DNA from: Ophiocordyceps camponoti-saundersi (nom. inval.)
Taxonomy: Eukaryota; Ascomycota; Sordariomycetes; Hypocreales; Ophiocordycipitaceae
Assembly: GCA_003339415.1 (NCBI GenBank)
Contig: PDHQ01000418.1
Span: forward strand, 1-25,296
Reading direction: 5' to 3'
Length of the DNA stretch: 25,296 nt
Both the position numbers and the translations under genes were made by a program. This document shows, piece by piece, positions 1 to 10,094 of this stretch; the stretch's first letter is position 1; the number at the start of each line of letters is the position of its first letter. Under the pieces are notes generated by a model. It ran no database searches and was not told where the DNA came from. It was given only the letters and a program-made list of their open reading frames with translations.

Positions 1-325
1 CCCGGAGAGGATAAGAGTAGTTAGGGAGTTTATCTCTTAGGGAATAAGAATAGTAGTAAATAGGTTTATAGCTTAGGGAATAAGAAGAGGAGTAGGTAGG
101 TTTATAAGTAAACGGGTTTATCCGATAGGGGATAGGAAGAGGAGTGAACGGGTTTATAAGTAAAAGGGTTTATCTCTTAGGGAATAAGAATAAAGTAAAT
201 AAGTTTATCCCTTTAGGGATAAGAAAAGCAGTAAACGAGAACGAGTTTATGCCTAGGAGAAAGAAAAGTAGTTAGCGAGTTTAACCTTAGGGGAGAAGAA
301 GGGTAGTTACCTAGCTTATCTTATA
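1..325. repeat. decayed block of the 36-bp minisatellite
   Basis: Roughly eight or nine degenerate units related to the large array at 5840-8938. Recognisable pieces are 'gtttatc', 'cttaggga(a/t)aagaa' and 'gcagtaaacg', at irregular 30-45 bp spacing. Most differences from the main array are transitions, with a few indels (for example around 155-165 and 230-260). This block lies 4.2 kb from the next copy and is the most diverged part of the family. It runs off the left edge of the window, so its true extent is unknown. Confidence 0.75.
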
Positions 326-1100
326 GTTTATAAAAGGAGCAGTTAACGGGTTTCTATAACTTTAGTATTAGTACTAAATACCGGCGTGGCATTTAGCTAG
401 ATTTTAGAGATATAGAAGTATTACTTAAGTAAATTTCCTATAGGGTTAAACGCTATAATAAGTAAGACTATACGCCTAATAGCTTATAGTAGAAAATTAA
501 GTTATAGTGTATTTTATAAAGATATTTTGCAGATAGAATCTAACGATAAGAACTTATAATAGTATTATAAGATTTAAGGAGTTACTTTAGAGCTATCCGA
601 GTAATAAGTTTATAAATAAGCTTCCTAGCATAACTATAGATCCTTCGAGAAGGAGCTATAGAATAATTTAGGATTTCTCTTACTATAGAAGTAGTCGGGC
701 TAAAGAGTGATTATAGACGAAGCCTACTATTAAGGATAAACTTAGTAAGCACTCACGTAACTAAGCTAGTTTAGCGGGGTTAAAAGGACACTCCCGAAGA
801 AAGGAAAAAGAAGAAGAAAAAGGGAAAAAAGGATAAAGGGGTAATTCCGTATAATTCCTAGAAATTTAAAAGACGTAGAATTAAAGGGGCTAAGGGAGGA
901 AGGAATCCGTAGCAGGTAGCCCTACCTTGCTAGGTCCGAATACGCTCACGGCGACTAACTTTGTATAGAAGGGCTTACGGCTGCCTTAGGTCTTCTTACT
1001 AAGGGTGGGAAATCGACCCCTTCTTATAAGTATAAATCTAACCCTTCCTAGGTCCTTTAGCCCCCTCTAGCTAAGCGAATACTAATTAATCAGATCTATT
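326..1100. other. RIP-mutated sequence without a recognisable gene
   Basis: The sequence is AT-rich and full of TA dinucleotides, with stops in all frames. CA and TG become less rare from about 890 onward (for example 'gtagcaggtagccc' and 'ccttgctagg'), marking the approach to the less mutated patch at 1100-1330. There is a purine-rich stretch at 783-842. I recognise no protein family, tRNA or rRNA here. Confidence 0.6.
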
Positions 1101-1330
1101 AAATTAGGTAGGTGAGATTAAATAACCTTTCTGGACCTTGCAGTCCTAACCGGCCCGTACGACCCGGCAGGTCCCTGCAGGCCTATACGGACCGGATAGT
1201 CCTATATACTTCCTTAAGACGGTCTTCTCTGCGAGGGCTATATATATATATAGGCAGGAGTGCCCGTTACTCCCGCGAAACTAAGAGGCCTTTTCTTCTT
1301 TATCCCTATAGCTTAGCAGCTAAGTTAGCT
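1100..1330. other. GC-richer, less RIP-mutated patch with a chance-length ORF
   Basis: Around 1127-1195 the sequence is much richer in G and C than its surroundings and keeps CA and TG, including the palindrome CCTGCAGG near 1174. A 77-codon open frame with an ATG lies on the plus strand at 1112-1345. Its translation is low in hydrophobic pattern, matches nothing I know, and an open frame of this length is expected by chance a few times in a window this size. I treat the patch as spared non-coding DNA. It could also be the remnant of an unduplicated host segment. Confidence 0.35.
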
Positions 1331-1499
1331 TCTTTATTATTATAGGTATAAAATTATTATACTTATTCGTTACCTTCTATAGTAATAGCGCTCTAGTAAG
1401 CGCGATTATACCGACAAGATTAAAGATATATCTATTAGACGGGCTATCCGATACTAGTATCGAGGGATCCTAAAAAGGAGTGTACTTATTATCGCGATG

Positions 1500-1527
1500 C
1501 CCTCTCGTACGCGACGTACGAAGAGGG
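1500..1527. other. hairpin, about 12-bp stem
   Basis: CCCTCT-CGTACG pairs with CGTACG-A-AGAGGG across a 3-nt loop, leaving one bulged A. It is GC-richer than its surroundings. No T-run follows and no adjacent gene gives it a role; it may be a chance palindrome. Confidence 0.4.
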
Positions 1528-2199
1528 TAGATATCTAAAAACTAAATACCTATTCGAACGTATAAAGTAATAAATAAGGAATATAAAAGGTAGAGTGGGG
1601 AGTTATAAGATAAGAAGGATCTCGTATAAAGGGTCCTTATAACTTAGGCAAGCCGTATATATATTAGGACGAGGCTATAGGGGCAGCACGAGGCTGCGAG
1701 GTATCGTGAGATTCCTTAATAATATTAAGTCTAAGTAAGTAAAATACTTCTTAGCCGAGGATAATAGTAACTAATCGATATCTTTCTAATAGCTAAGAAA
1801 GAATATTGCCTGCTACGGAGTAAATATAACGGGCATTAACTAAGAGATCGTTAGCAAACTCGGCTTTAGGTTCGTCGTCTAGTTAGCTAATTACGCTAAG
1901 AGAAACGAGATATACTAATAAATCGTCCTTAGAGCTGTTCCCGTATATTTAGTTTATCGGCTACCCTATATCGAACTATAGCAGAACTTTTAAGAAGACG
2001 TATTAACGAAGGCAAGAATAACTAGTAGTTCGGGCCTATAACTAGTAGCGTTAAAGAATACGGTAAGGTAGTCGATAGTATAACTATAGTGAAAACGCTA
2101 GATTCTATTTACTTTAAGGTAACTGCCGATAAGCTATTCGGGGAAATAAGGAAGGATAGTAAAGGCGTTATTATAGCGCGGAAGTATCTAGTATTATAC

Positions 2200-2335
2200 G
2201 GCCTACCTTATAGGCCTCCCTCTTAGTTAGTTAGCGCTGCCGGCCCTACTTCCTAGGGCCCTAGCCTTGCTATATAAACTTAGCAGAATTATAATTATTA
2301 TATTAGGAATATTACCACATTTATCGAGGCTGCTT
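2200..2335 (+). repeat. direct duplication, copy 1 (~140 bp)
   Basis: This segment matches 2907-3047 in the same orientation. Shared blocks include 'ggcctaccttata', 'cctccctcttagttagttag', 'cgctgc', 'tagcctt' and 'tagcagaatta'. Many differences are transitions of the RIP type (for example 'ccggccc' here against 'ctaaccc' there), with small indels in the AT-rich 3' half. The copies start 707 bp apart. They could be degraded terminal repeats of a small element or a local duplication. Confidence 0.75.
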
Positions 2336-2906
2336 TTCGCTATATAAGATATAGGAATAGCTTTTTTAGTACTAAGCGCTAAGTATCTTAGATTTCCTCT
2401 AGTGCTAAGCACGAAAATAACGGCCGCTATAATTATAATTTTTACTTAACTAGCTCGAGGAATACCCGGAGAGAAGTTTATCGATTAGTAGTTAGTACCT
2501 TAGAGGCTTAGACTAAAAGAGAAATAAACTACTAAGTATAAGAAGAGCGGGCTAATATATATAGTTAATCTTACGAGCAGTATATATAAGATATACTATA
2601 TTATACTAGTGGCCTATATAAGTATCTAGGTATATATATATATATAGACTATTTATTAGAGAGGAAAAACTATAGGGCCTGGGGGAAGACCTCTTACTTA
2701 ATAAGGTTAGCTAGCTTATAGGCCCGATTCGTTACGTTAGAGAGCTTGTTTATTATAGGTTATCTATCCGAAGTTACGCCGGTCTTAAGTAGGGGATAAC
2801 TATACTTCCTCAGTTCCTATTATATATAGATATTATCTAAGTTTTAGGTAGTTACGGTACGTATATCGGCAAATGCTATAGCGAAGATCTTAAGTTATGT
2901 TATAGG

Positions 2907-3047
2907 GGCCTACCTTATAAACCTCCCTCTTAGTTAGTTAGCGCTGCTAACCCTACTTCTTAGGGCATAGCCTTGCAAAATAAACCTAGCAGAATTATTA
3001 TTATAGTTATAAGTATTAGGAATTTTAATACCTTTATTAATACTGCT
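2907..3047 (+). repeat. direct duplication, copy 2 (~140 bp)
   Basis: This is the partner of 2200-2335. The first ~60 bp are the best conserved; similarity fades around 'ctgct' at 3043-3047. Upstream flanks are not alike beyond a few bases, so the duplicated unit seems to begin near 'ggcctacc'. No open frame or known motif is seen inside. Confidence 0.75.
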
Positions 3048-3344
3048 ATTAACCTTATAATAAGTTACTTTTATAAGAATACTCTATTGCCGTTTTAGTT
3101 AGTCCCTAGCCCCGTAGCTATAAGGGTAATGTTAGAAAGGAAAAACCGACTCTAATTTATATAACTATAAGTAGGTAGGATATAATTAAGGGGGTTATTA
3201 AACGCAGAAAGAAAACTCTAATACGAAGATATATATATTCGTTTAGATTCCCTAGTAACGATAGAATACTCTTACTTAGCATATCGCTAGCTTAGAAGCT
3301 AGTATCTTTATTCTTAAGAGCCTTTCTCTAAGGACCGCTATTTT

Positions 3345-3401
3345 TATATATATATATATATTATATATATAAGGAAGGCCTCCGAGCCTAAGGGTCGGAG
3401 G
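3345..3401. repeat. TA-dinucleotide run followed by a short hairpin
   Basis: An AT/TA run (about 3345-3372) is followed by a hairpin with stem CCTCCGA (3379-3385) and TCGGAGG (3395-3401) and a 9-nt loop. There is no gene upstream on either strand that it could terminate, so I give it no function. Confidence 0.45.
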
Positions 3402-4273
3402 TTAAGCTCTCTATATTTATAGTTTATATAAATATATATATAATATACCTACCTACGTTCTAACTCTTAGATATATAAATTAATTACTCGGTTTATTCTT
3501 TATTCGACGTAATATTCCGATTCCGTTAGAATCTATTTAAGATTATAACCTTAGTAAGAGGTAGCCTATAGTCGCTACCTATAGACGGCCCTAAGACGGG
3601 TGCCGAGTCCCTTTATAATAAACTTACTTATATATATATTTCCCCTATCTTACCTAACCGGAGCTTGGGTAAGCACGACTCTAGCTAAGGAAAGGATCGA
3701 GCGGGGTTATAATTTTTACTAGGGTTATCCTAGGGTTATACCGTAAATAGCTAAGCGACTAGCTCGCTTATTAAAAGCAAATATCTTACGAGTAATATTT
3801 GCCGAATTTATTAACTCGATCCCTTAGGTGCTAGGATATATATTATAGAAGGCGAACGTATCTTTCTACTATTATTTACGCGTAATAATATAAACTTAGA
3901 CGAATAAGGCGATTAGCGACTTTACTAAAGACGAAACTAAGGAGGAATTAGTGCGTGCGTACGTAAGAGAAAAAGATATTTAGATATCCCTAGTAGCTAA
4001 TTAGTTAGCAAATCGTAGGTATAGCCGTAGGCTACGTAATTATAAATATATAACGTATATATAAGATATATATCCTAGCTTACTTACCTACCTATATAAG
4101 GCTATCTCTAAAGAATATATTATTTATTATTATACTTATCGTGCCTCCTATAGTAAATCTCTACGATAAAAACCGGCGAAGAAAGTTTAAACCTTACGTT
4201 AGCGAATCGTATTATTACTATAAACCTATAATAGAAAATAACGAAGGAGAAGTAAGCGAAATATCGTAGCTAT

Positions 4274-4460
4274 AGCGTATAGCGTTTTAGGCAGAGGAAA
4301 GAGACGCGTATAGCGTTTCGGAAAGATGAAAAAGACGCGTATAGTATTTCGGGCAGACGAAAGAGACGCGTATAGCGTTTCGGATAGACGAAAGAGACGC
4401 GTGCAGTATTTCGGATAGACGAAAAAGAAGCGTATAGCGCTTTAGGTAGACTAAAAAGAC
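4274..4460 (+). repeat. 31-bp tandem repeat, six units
   Basis: Units begin at about 4274, 4305, 4336, 4367, 4398 and 4429, exactly 31 bp apart. Each unit starts CGCGTATAGCGTTTCGG and ends near GACGAAAGAGA, with variants such as 'gtgcagtatttcgg'. Differences are mostly transitions. A single copy of this unit heads each later higher-order repeat, so this tract is probably a local amplification of the same module. Confidence 0.9.
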
Positions 4461-5848
4461 GGGTCTCGTCCGTATCTTAGTCCGAGGAGCGGAAGTTAAG
4501 TCTTATATTTCGTTAACGTAGGTGCGAAAAAATAAGGAGATTAACTATACCGTATAAGATAATAACTATATACCGGAGATAATAGGTATTTATCCCCTAA
4601 GGGATAAGAAGAGGAGTTAACGGGTTTATCCCTTAGGGATAAGAAGGGTAGCGTATAGCGTTTCGGGCAAATAAAAGAGACGCGTCTCGTCCGTATCTTA
4701 GTCCGAGAAGCGGAAGTTAAGTCCTATATTTCGTTAACGTAGGTGCGAAAAGATAAGGAGATTAACTATACCGTATAGGATAATAACGATATACCCGAGA
4801 TAATAAGTATTTATCCCCTAAGGGATAAGGAGAGTAGTTAATAAGTTTATCCCTTAAGGGATAAGAAGAGTAGTTAATAAGTTTATCCTCTAAAAAATAA
4901 AAAGAGTAGTTAATAAGTTTATCCCTTAGGGGATAAGAAAAGTAGTTAATAAGTTTATCCCCTAAAAGATAAGAAGAGTAATTAATAGGTTTATCCCTTA
5001 AGGGATAAGAAAGGTAGTTAACGGGTTAGTTCCGTAGAAGATAACTAGAGAGAAGTAAGCTAACTATCGCGTATAGCGCTTCGGGCAGATTAAAGAGACG
5101 CGTCTCGTCCGTATCTTAGTCCGAGGAGCGGGAGTTAAGTCTTATATTTCGTTAACGTAGGTGCGAAAAGATAAGGAGATTAACTATACTATATAAAATA
5201 ATAACGATATACCCGAAATAATAGGTATTTATCCCTTAGGGGATAAGGAGAGCAGTTAACGGGTTTATCCCTTAAGGGATAAAAAAAGTAGTTAATAAGT
5301 TTATCCCTTAAGGGATAAGAAAAGTAGTTAATAGGTTAGTCCCGTAGAAGATAACTAGAGAGAAGTAAGCTAACTATCGTATATAGCGCTTCGGGCAGAT
5401 TAAAGAGACGCGTCTTATCCGTATCTTAGTCCGAGGAGCGGGAGTCGAGTCCTATATTTCGTTAACGTAGGTACGAAAGGATAAGGAGATTAACTATGCC
5501 GTATAAGATAATAACGATATACCTAAGATAATAGGTATTTATCTCTTAGGGGATAAGGAGAGCAGTTAACGGGTTTATCCTTTAGAGGATAAGAAAAGTA
5601 GTTAATAAGTTTATCCCTTAGGGGATAAGAAAGGCAGTTAACGAGTTAGTCCCGTAGAAAATAATTAGAGAGAAGTAAGCTAACTATTACGTGTAGCGCT
5701 TCGGGCAGATTAAAGAGACGCGTCTTGTCCGTATCTTAGTCCGAGGAGCGGGAGTCGAGTCCTATATTTCGTTAACGTAGGTGCGAAAGGATAAGGAGAT
5801 TAACTATACCGTGTAGGACGACGACGATATACCCGAGATAATAGGTAT
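4460..5848 (+). repeat. higher-order repeat: ~130-160-bp core alternating with 36-bp units
   Basis: Five copies of a core are marked by 'cgtatcttagtccgag' at 4471, 4692, 5110, 5420 and 5730 (spacings 221, 418, 310, 310). Each core has a 31-bp-type module, usually the perfect palindrome GAGACGCGTCTC or a one-base variant, then 'atatttcgttaacgtagg', 'gataaggagattaactat' and 'gataataggtatttatccc'. It runs directly into a variable number of 36-bp minisatellite units. Cores 3-5 are also preceded by a ~45-bp linker ('tagaagataactagagag...') at about 5022, 5334 and 5645. The 418-310 difference is 108 bp, three 36-bp units. No open frame spans the cores. Confidence 0.88.
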
Positions 5849-8800
5849 TTATCCCCTAAGGGATAAGGAGAGCAGTTAACGGGTTTATCCCTTAGGGGAT
5901 AAGAAGAGCAGTTAATAAGTTTATCCCCTAAGGGATAAGAAGAGCAGTTAATAAGTTTGTCCCCTAAGGGAGAAGAAGAGCAGTTAATAAGTTTATCCCT
6001 TAGGGGATAAGAAGAGCAGTTAATAAGTTTGTCCCCTAGGGGATAAGAAGAGCAGTTAACAAGTTTATCCCCTAAGGGATAAGAAGAGCAGTTAACGGGT
6101 TTATCCCTTAGGGGATAAGAAGAATAGTTAACGGGTTTATCCCTTAGGGGATAAGAAGAGCAGTTAATAGGTTTGTCCCTTAGGGGATAAGAAGAGCAGT
6201 CAACGGGTTTATCCCTTAGGGGACAAGAAGAGCAGTTAACGGGTTTATCCCCTAGGGGATAAGAAGAGCCTAAGGGAACAAGAAGAGCAGTTAACGGGTT
6301 TGTCCCTTAGGGGATAAGAAGAGCCTAAGGGAACAAGAAGAGCAGTTAACAAGTTTGTCCCTTAGGGGATAAGAAGAGCAGTTAACGGGTTTGTCCCTTA
6401 GGGGACAAGAAGAGCAGTTAACGGGTTTGTCCCCTAAGGGATAAGAAGAGCAGTTAACAAGTTTGTCCCTTAGGGGACAAGAAGAGCAGTTAACGGGTTT
6501 ATCCCTTAGGGGATAAGAAGAGCAGTTAACGGGTTTGTCCCTTAGGGGACAAGACTAAGGGACAAGAAGAGCAGTTAACGGGTTTGTCCCTTAGGGGATA
6601 AGAAGAGCAGTTAACGGGTTTGTCCCTTAGGGGACAAGAAGAGCAGTTAACGGGTTTGTCCCTTAGAGGACAAGACTAAGGGACAAGAAGAGCAGTTAAC
6701 GGGTTTATCCCCTAGGGGATAAGAAGAGCAGTTAACGGGTTTATCCCCTAAGGGATAAGAAGAGCAGTTAACGGGTTTATCCCCTAAGGGATAAGAAGAG
6801 CAGTTAACAAGTTTATCCCTTAGGGGACAAGAAGAGCAGTTAACAAGTTTATCCCTTAGGGGATAAGAAGAGCAGTTAACGGGTTTATCCCTTAGGGGAC
6901 AAGAAGAGCAGTTAACGGGTTTATCCCCTAGGGGACAAGAAGAGCAGTCAACAAGTTTATCCCTTAGGGGACAAGAAGAGCAGTTAACAAGTTTGTCCCT
7001 TAGGGGACAAGAAGAGCAGTTAACGGGTTTATCCCTTAGGGGACAAGAAGAGCAGTTAACAGGTTTATCCCTTAGGGGACAAGAAGAGCAGTTAACAGGT
7101 TTATCCCCTAGGGGATAAGAAGAGCAGTTAACGGGTTTGTCCCTTAGGGGACAAGAAGAGCAGTTAACGGGTTTGTCCCCTAGGGGACAAGAAGAGCCTA
7201 AGGGAACAAGAAGAGCAGTTAACGGGTTTGTCCCCTAGGGGACAAGAAGAGCCTAAGGGAACAAGAAGAGCAGTTAACAAGTTTGTCCCTTAGGGGACAA
7301 GAAGAGCAGTCAACGGGTTTATCCCCTAGGGGACAAGAAGAGCAGTTAACAGGTTTATCCCCTAGGGGACAAGAAGAGCAGTTAACAAGTTTGTCCCTTA
7401 GGGGATAAGAAGAGCAGTTAACGGGTTTATCCCTTAGGGGACAAGAAGAGCAGTTAACGGGTTTGTCCCCTAGGGGACAAGAAGAGCCTAAGGGAATAAG
7501 AAGAGCAGTTAACAAGTTTGTCCCTTAGGGGACAAGAAGAGCAGTTAACAGGTTTGTCCCTTAGGGGATAAGAAGAGCAGTTAACGGGTTTATCCCCTAG
7601 GGGATAAGAAGAGCAGTCAACAAGTTTATCCCTTAGGGGATAAGAAGAGCAGTCAACGGGTTTATCCCTTAGGGGATAAGAAGAGCAGTCAACAGGTTTA
7701 TCCCCTAGGGGACAAGAAGAGCAGTTAACAGGTTTATCCCCTAGGGGATAAGAAGAGCAGTCAACAAGTTTATCCCTTAGGGGATAAGAAGAGCAGTTAA
7801 CGGGTTTATCCCTTAGGGGATAAGAAGAGCAGTCAACAAGTTTGTCCCTTAGGGGACAAGAAGAGCAGTTAACGGGTTTATCCCCTAGGGGACAAGAAGA
7901 GCAGTCAACAGGTTTATCCCCTAGGGGACAAGAAGAGCAGTCAACAGGTTTGTCCCTTAGGGGACAAGACTAAGGGACAAGAAGAGCAGTTAACAAGTTT
8001 ATCCCTTAGGGGACAAGAAGAGCAGTTAACGGGTTTGTCCCTTAGGGGATAAGAAGAGCAGTTAACGGGTTTATCCCTTAGGGGACAAGACTAAGGGATA
8101 AGAAGAGCAGTCAACGGGTTTGTCCCTTAGGGGACAAGAAGAGCAGTTAACAAGTTTGTCCCTTAGGGGACAAGAAGAGCAGTTAACGGGTTTGTCCCGT
8201 AGGGGATAAGAAGAGCAGTTAACGGGTTTGTCCCCTAGGGGACAAGAAGAGCAGTTAACGGGTTTATCCCCTAGGGGATAAGAAGAGCAGTTAACGGGTT
8301 TATCCCCTAGGGGATAAGAAGAGCAGTTAACGGGTTTATCCCCTAGGGGATAAGAAGAGCAGTTAACAAGTTTATCCCTTAGGGGATAAGAAGAGCAGTT
8401 AACGGGTTTATCCCCTAGGGGACAAGAAGAGCAGTTAACGGGTTTATCCCCTAGGGGATAAGAAGAGCAGTTAACAAGTTTATCCCCTAGGGGATAAGAA
8501 GAGCAGTTAACAAGTTTATCCCCTAGGGGATAAGAAGAGCAGTTAACAAGTTTGTCCCTTAGGGGATAAGAAGAGCAGTTAACGGGTTTATCCCCTAGGG
8601 GATAAGAAGAGCAGTTAACAAGTTTGTCCCTTAGGGGATAAGAAGAGCAGTTAACAAGTTTGTCCCTTAGGGGATAAGAAGAGCAGTTAACGGGTTTATC
8701 CCGTAGGGGATAAGAAGAGCAGTTAACGGGTTTGTCCCCTAAGGGATAAGAAGAGCAGTTAACGGGTTTGCCCCCTAGGGGACAAGAAGAGCAGTTAACG

Positions 8801-8938
8801 GGTTTGTCCCCTAGGGGATAAGAAGAGCAGTTAACAGGTTTGTCCCCTAGGGGATAAGAAGAGCAGTTAACAGGTTTGTCCCTTAGGGGACAAGAAGAGC
8901 AGTTAACGGGTTTGTCCCTTAGGGGATAAGGAGGGCAG
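5840..8938 (+). repeat. 36-bp minisatellite array, about 85 units
   Basis: The period is exactly 36 bp over most of the tract (for example 'agttaac' at 8181 and 8217). Each unit reads GAAGAGCAGTTAACGGGTTT followed by ATCCCCTAGGGGATAA. The second half makes an 18-bp palindrome, TTATCCCCTAGGGGATAA or TTGTCCCCTAGGGGACAA. Variation is almost all transitions: cgg/caa/cag after 'ttaa', at/gt and gata/gaca in the palindrome arms, and CCCTTAGGGG or CCCCTAAGGG at its centre. Variant types cluster, as expected of unequal exchange or slippage. Two insertion variants recur: 13 bp ('actaagggacaag') near 6550, 6672, 7968 and 8088, and 19 bp ('aagagcctaagggaacaag') near 6262, 6320, 7187, 7244 and 7483. The unit keeps CA ('gcag', 'acaag'), unlike the flanks. 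Confidence 0.95.
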
Positions 8939-9075
8939 TTACGTAGGTTGTTATATATAATATAGGAGATAAGAAGAGGTAACAAAATATGCTTAGTCGA
9001 TAAGATAATTTGTATGTTGTGTTATAAAAACTAATTTTCTGGTCCTGGACCTATAGTCTAAACGTAAATCTGCCC
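8939..9075. other. array boundary with unmutated sequence
   Basis: The array ends in 'gagggcagttacgtagg', and the next ~130 bp keep CA and TG ('aacaaaatatgcttag', 'ttgtatgttgtgttata', 'tttctggtcctggacc'). They contain a small palindrome, GGTCCTGGACC. The RIP composition returns at about 9080. No gene is visible. This may be single-copy DNA that RIP did not reach. Confidence 0.5.
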
Positions 9076-9082
9076 CTACTAT

Positions 9083-9288
9083 CTACTACGCTAATAATTT
9101 AAATCTACTACGCTAATAATCTATTACGCGGATAATCTACGTAGCTATCTATTACGCTAATAATCCGCGTAGTAATTTACTACGCTAATAATCTAGTCTA
9201 GATAATCTAGAACTTTAAGATATAAGCGGATAGTTTATTACGCTAATAATCTAAATCTACTACGCTAATAATCTACTACGCGGATAAT
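9083..9288 (+). repeat. cluster of a 16-nt motif (about eight direct copies)
   Basis: The motif is (C/T)TA(C/T)TACGC(T/G)(A/G)ATAAT, at 9083-9098, 9105-9120, 9121-9136, 9149-9164, 9177-9192, 9235-9250, 9257-9272 and 9273-9288. Inverted versions also occur ('taatccgcgtagtaa' at 9161-9175 and 'tccgcgtagg' near 9293). Spacing is irregular, so this is a dispersed short repeat and not a simple tandem array. Confidence 0.8.
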
Positions 9289-9299
9289 CCTAGTCCGCG

Positions 9300-9909
9300 T
9301 AGGTAATCCGCTTACTTATACTTTACGCGGTAAAAGTAAATAGTAAAAAGGCGGGCGATACGGTTTAATAACTTATTCTCCTTCCTCTAGTAGCGGTTAT
9401 CTTCCTTATTATATATTCTTTAGGTAGTAGCTTAGGCGGAGGTAAGGTTAAGAAAGGGCTACTACCTTAAATTTATCGAATTCTATAATCTTCGCTATAA
9501 TACCTTTTTAATCGGGGTATTATTAGGCTTTTCGAATAATAGCTATACTATTACTAACTCCTATATTAAGTTTCGATACGCGAGTAAAGAGGCTAACTAG
9601 AAGAGGGTATATCTAGTTATATTTATTTTACTAAAAGTCCCTATCTTCCTCGAGACTTCTAAACTTTAATAAGTTATTTTTTTAAGCGTTATACTCTAAG
9701 GGTTTTAAACTACGGTAAGATAGGGTTAGTTTACGATAGGGGTCTTTAGGGGCTTTAGGAGGGTAAGGATACTTTTTACTTCTATAATAGATAACGGGTT
9801 ATAATAGGCTAAGGAAGGGGGGAAGAAGAGGGGGAGATAATACTTAGGAGGAGGAGGAGAAAGGAGGGTAAAGGGTAAAAATACTTTTTACTCCTAAGGT
9901 ATAGGCAGT
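9300..9909. other. RIP-mutated spacer, no gene seen
   Basis: This is AT-rich sequence with a purine-rich tract at about 9800-9890 ('ggaggaggaggagaaagg' type). No protein family or RNA gene is recognised. Stops are frequent in all frames. Confidence 0.5.
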
Positions 9910-10094
9910 CTACTACGCTAATAATCCGCTACTAGGTAGTAATATCCCTTACGCTAACAGCTTATTAGTTTTAGAAATAGTTATCTTATTAGCTCCCCCC
10001 CCCCCCCCCTAGCCCGAGTCCGGATAATTCGCCGCCAAGTAGCAGGTAGTTTACTACGCTAATAATCTGCTAAGTTAATTACTACGCTATTAAT
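9910..10094 (+). repeat. further copies of the 16-nt motif, with a C15 run
   Basis: Motif copies lie at 9910-9925, 10051-10066 and, with one change (CTATTAAT), 10079-10094. Between them is a run of 15 C at 9995-10009. The same pairing of a G/C homopolymer and this motif is seen again beside the assembly gap. Confidence 0.75.

Larger units (their letters stand above)
1346..4270. other. RIP-mutated intergenic block
   Basis: Nearly 3 kb with the RIP composition and no recognisable gene on either strand. It contains a direct duplication (2200-2335 and 2907-3047), short hairpins at 1500-1527 and 3379-3401, and TA-dinucleotide runs near 2631-2645 and 3345-3372. A 61-codon minus-strand open frame at 2227-2412 overlaps the first copy of the duplication; its counterpart in the second copy is not conserved as protein, so I do not call it a gene. 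Confidence 0.55.

Noticed and set aside
5840..8938. Covariation of the palindrome arms (AT with TA, GT with AC), which would point to selected hairpin structure.
   Set aside because: Near 8160-8940 arms mostly match or form G-T pairs, but at about 6790-7080 many units combine 'tttatccc' with 'ggacaag' (A-C mismatch). There is no consistent compensation; clustered variants explain it.
5840..8938. CRISPR array.
   Set aside because: Units are contiguous with no unique spacers, and the composition and RIP pattern are fungal.
1..8938. Telomere repeats, because TTAGGG occurs inside CCCTTAGGGG.
   Set aside because: TTAGGG is part of the 36-bp palindrome and is never in tandem at 6 bp.
8071..8985. 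A 304-codon minus-strand open frame with a 12-residue Cys-containing repeat (and a 98-codon one at 7219-7515).
   Set aside because: 36 bp is twelve codons, so a repeat unit without a stop in one frame opens a long ORF automatically. The 13- and 19-bp insertion variants break the frame, substitutions (Cys/Tyr, Arg/Gly, Pro/Leu) follow random transitions, and no start context or flanking gene supports it.
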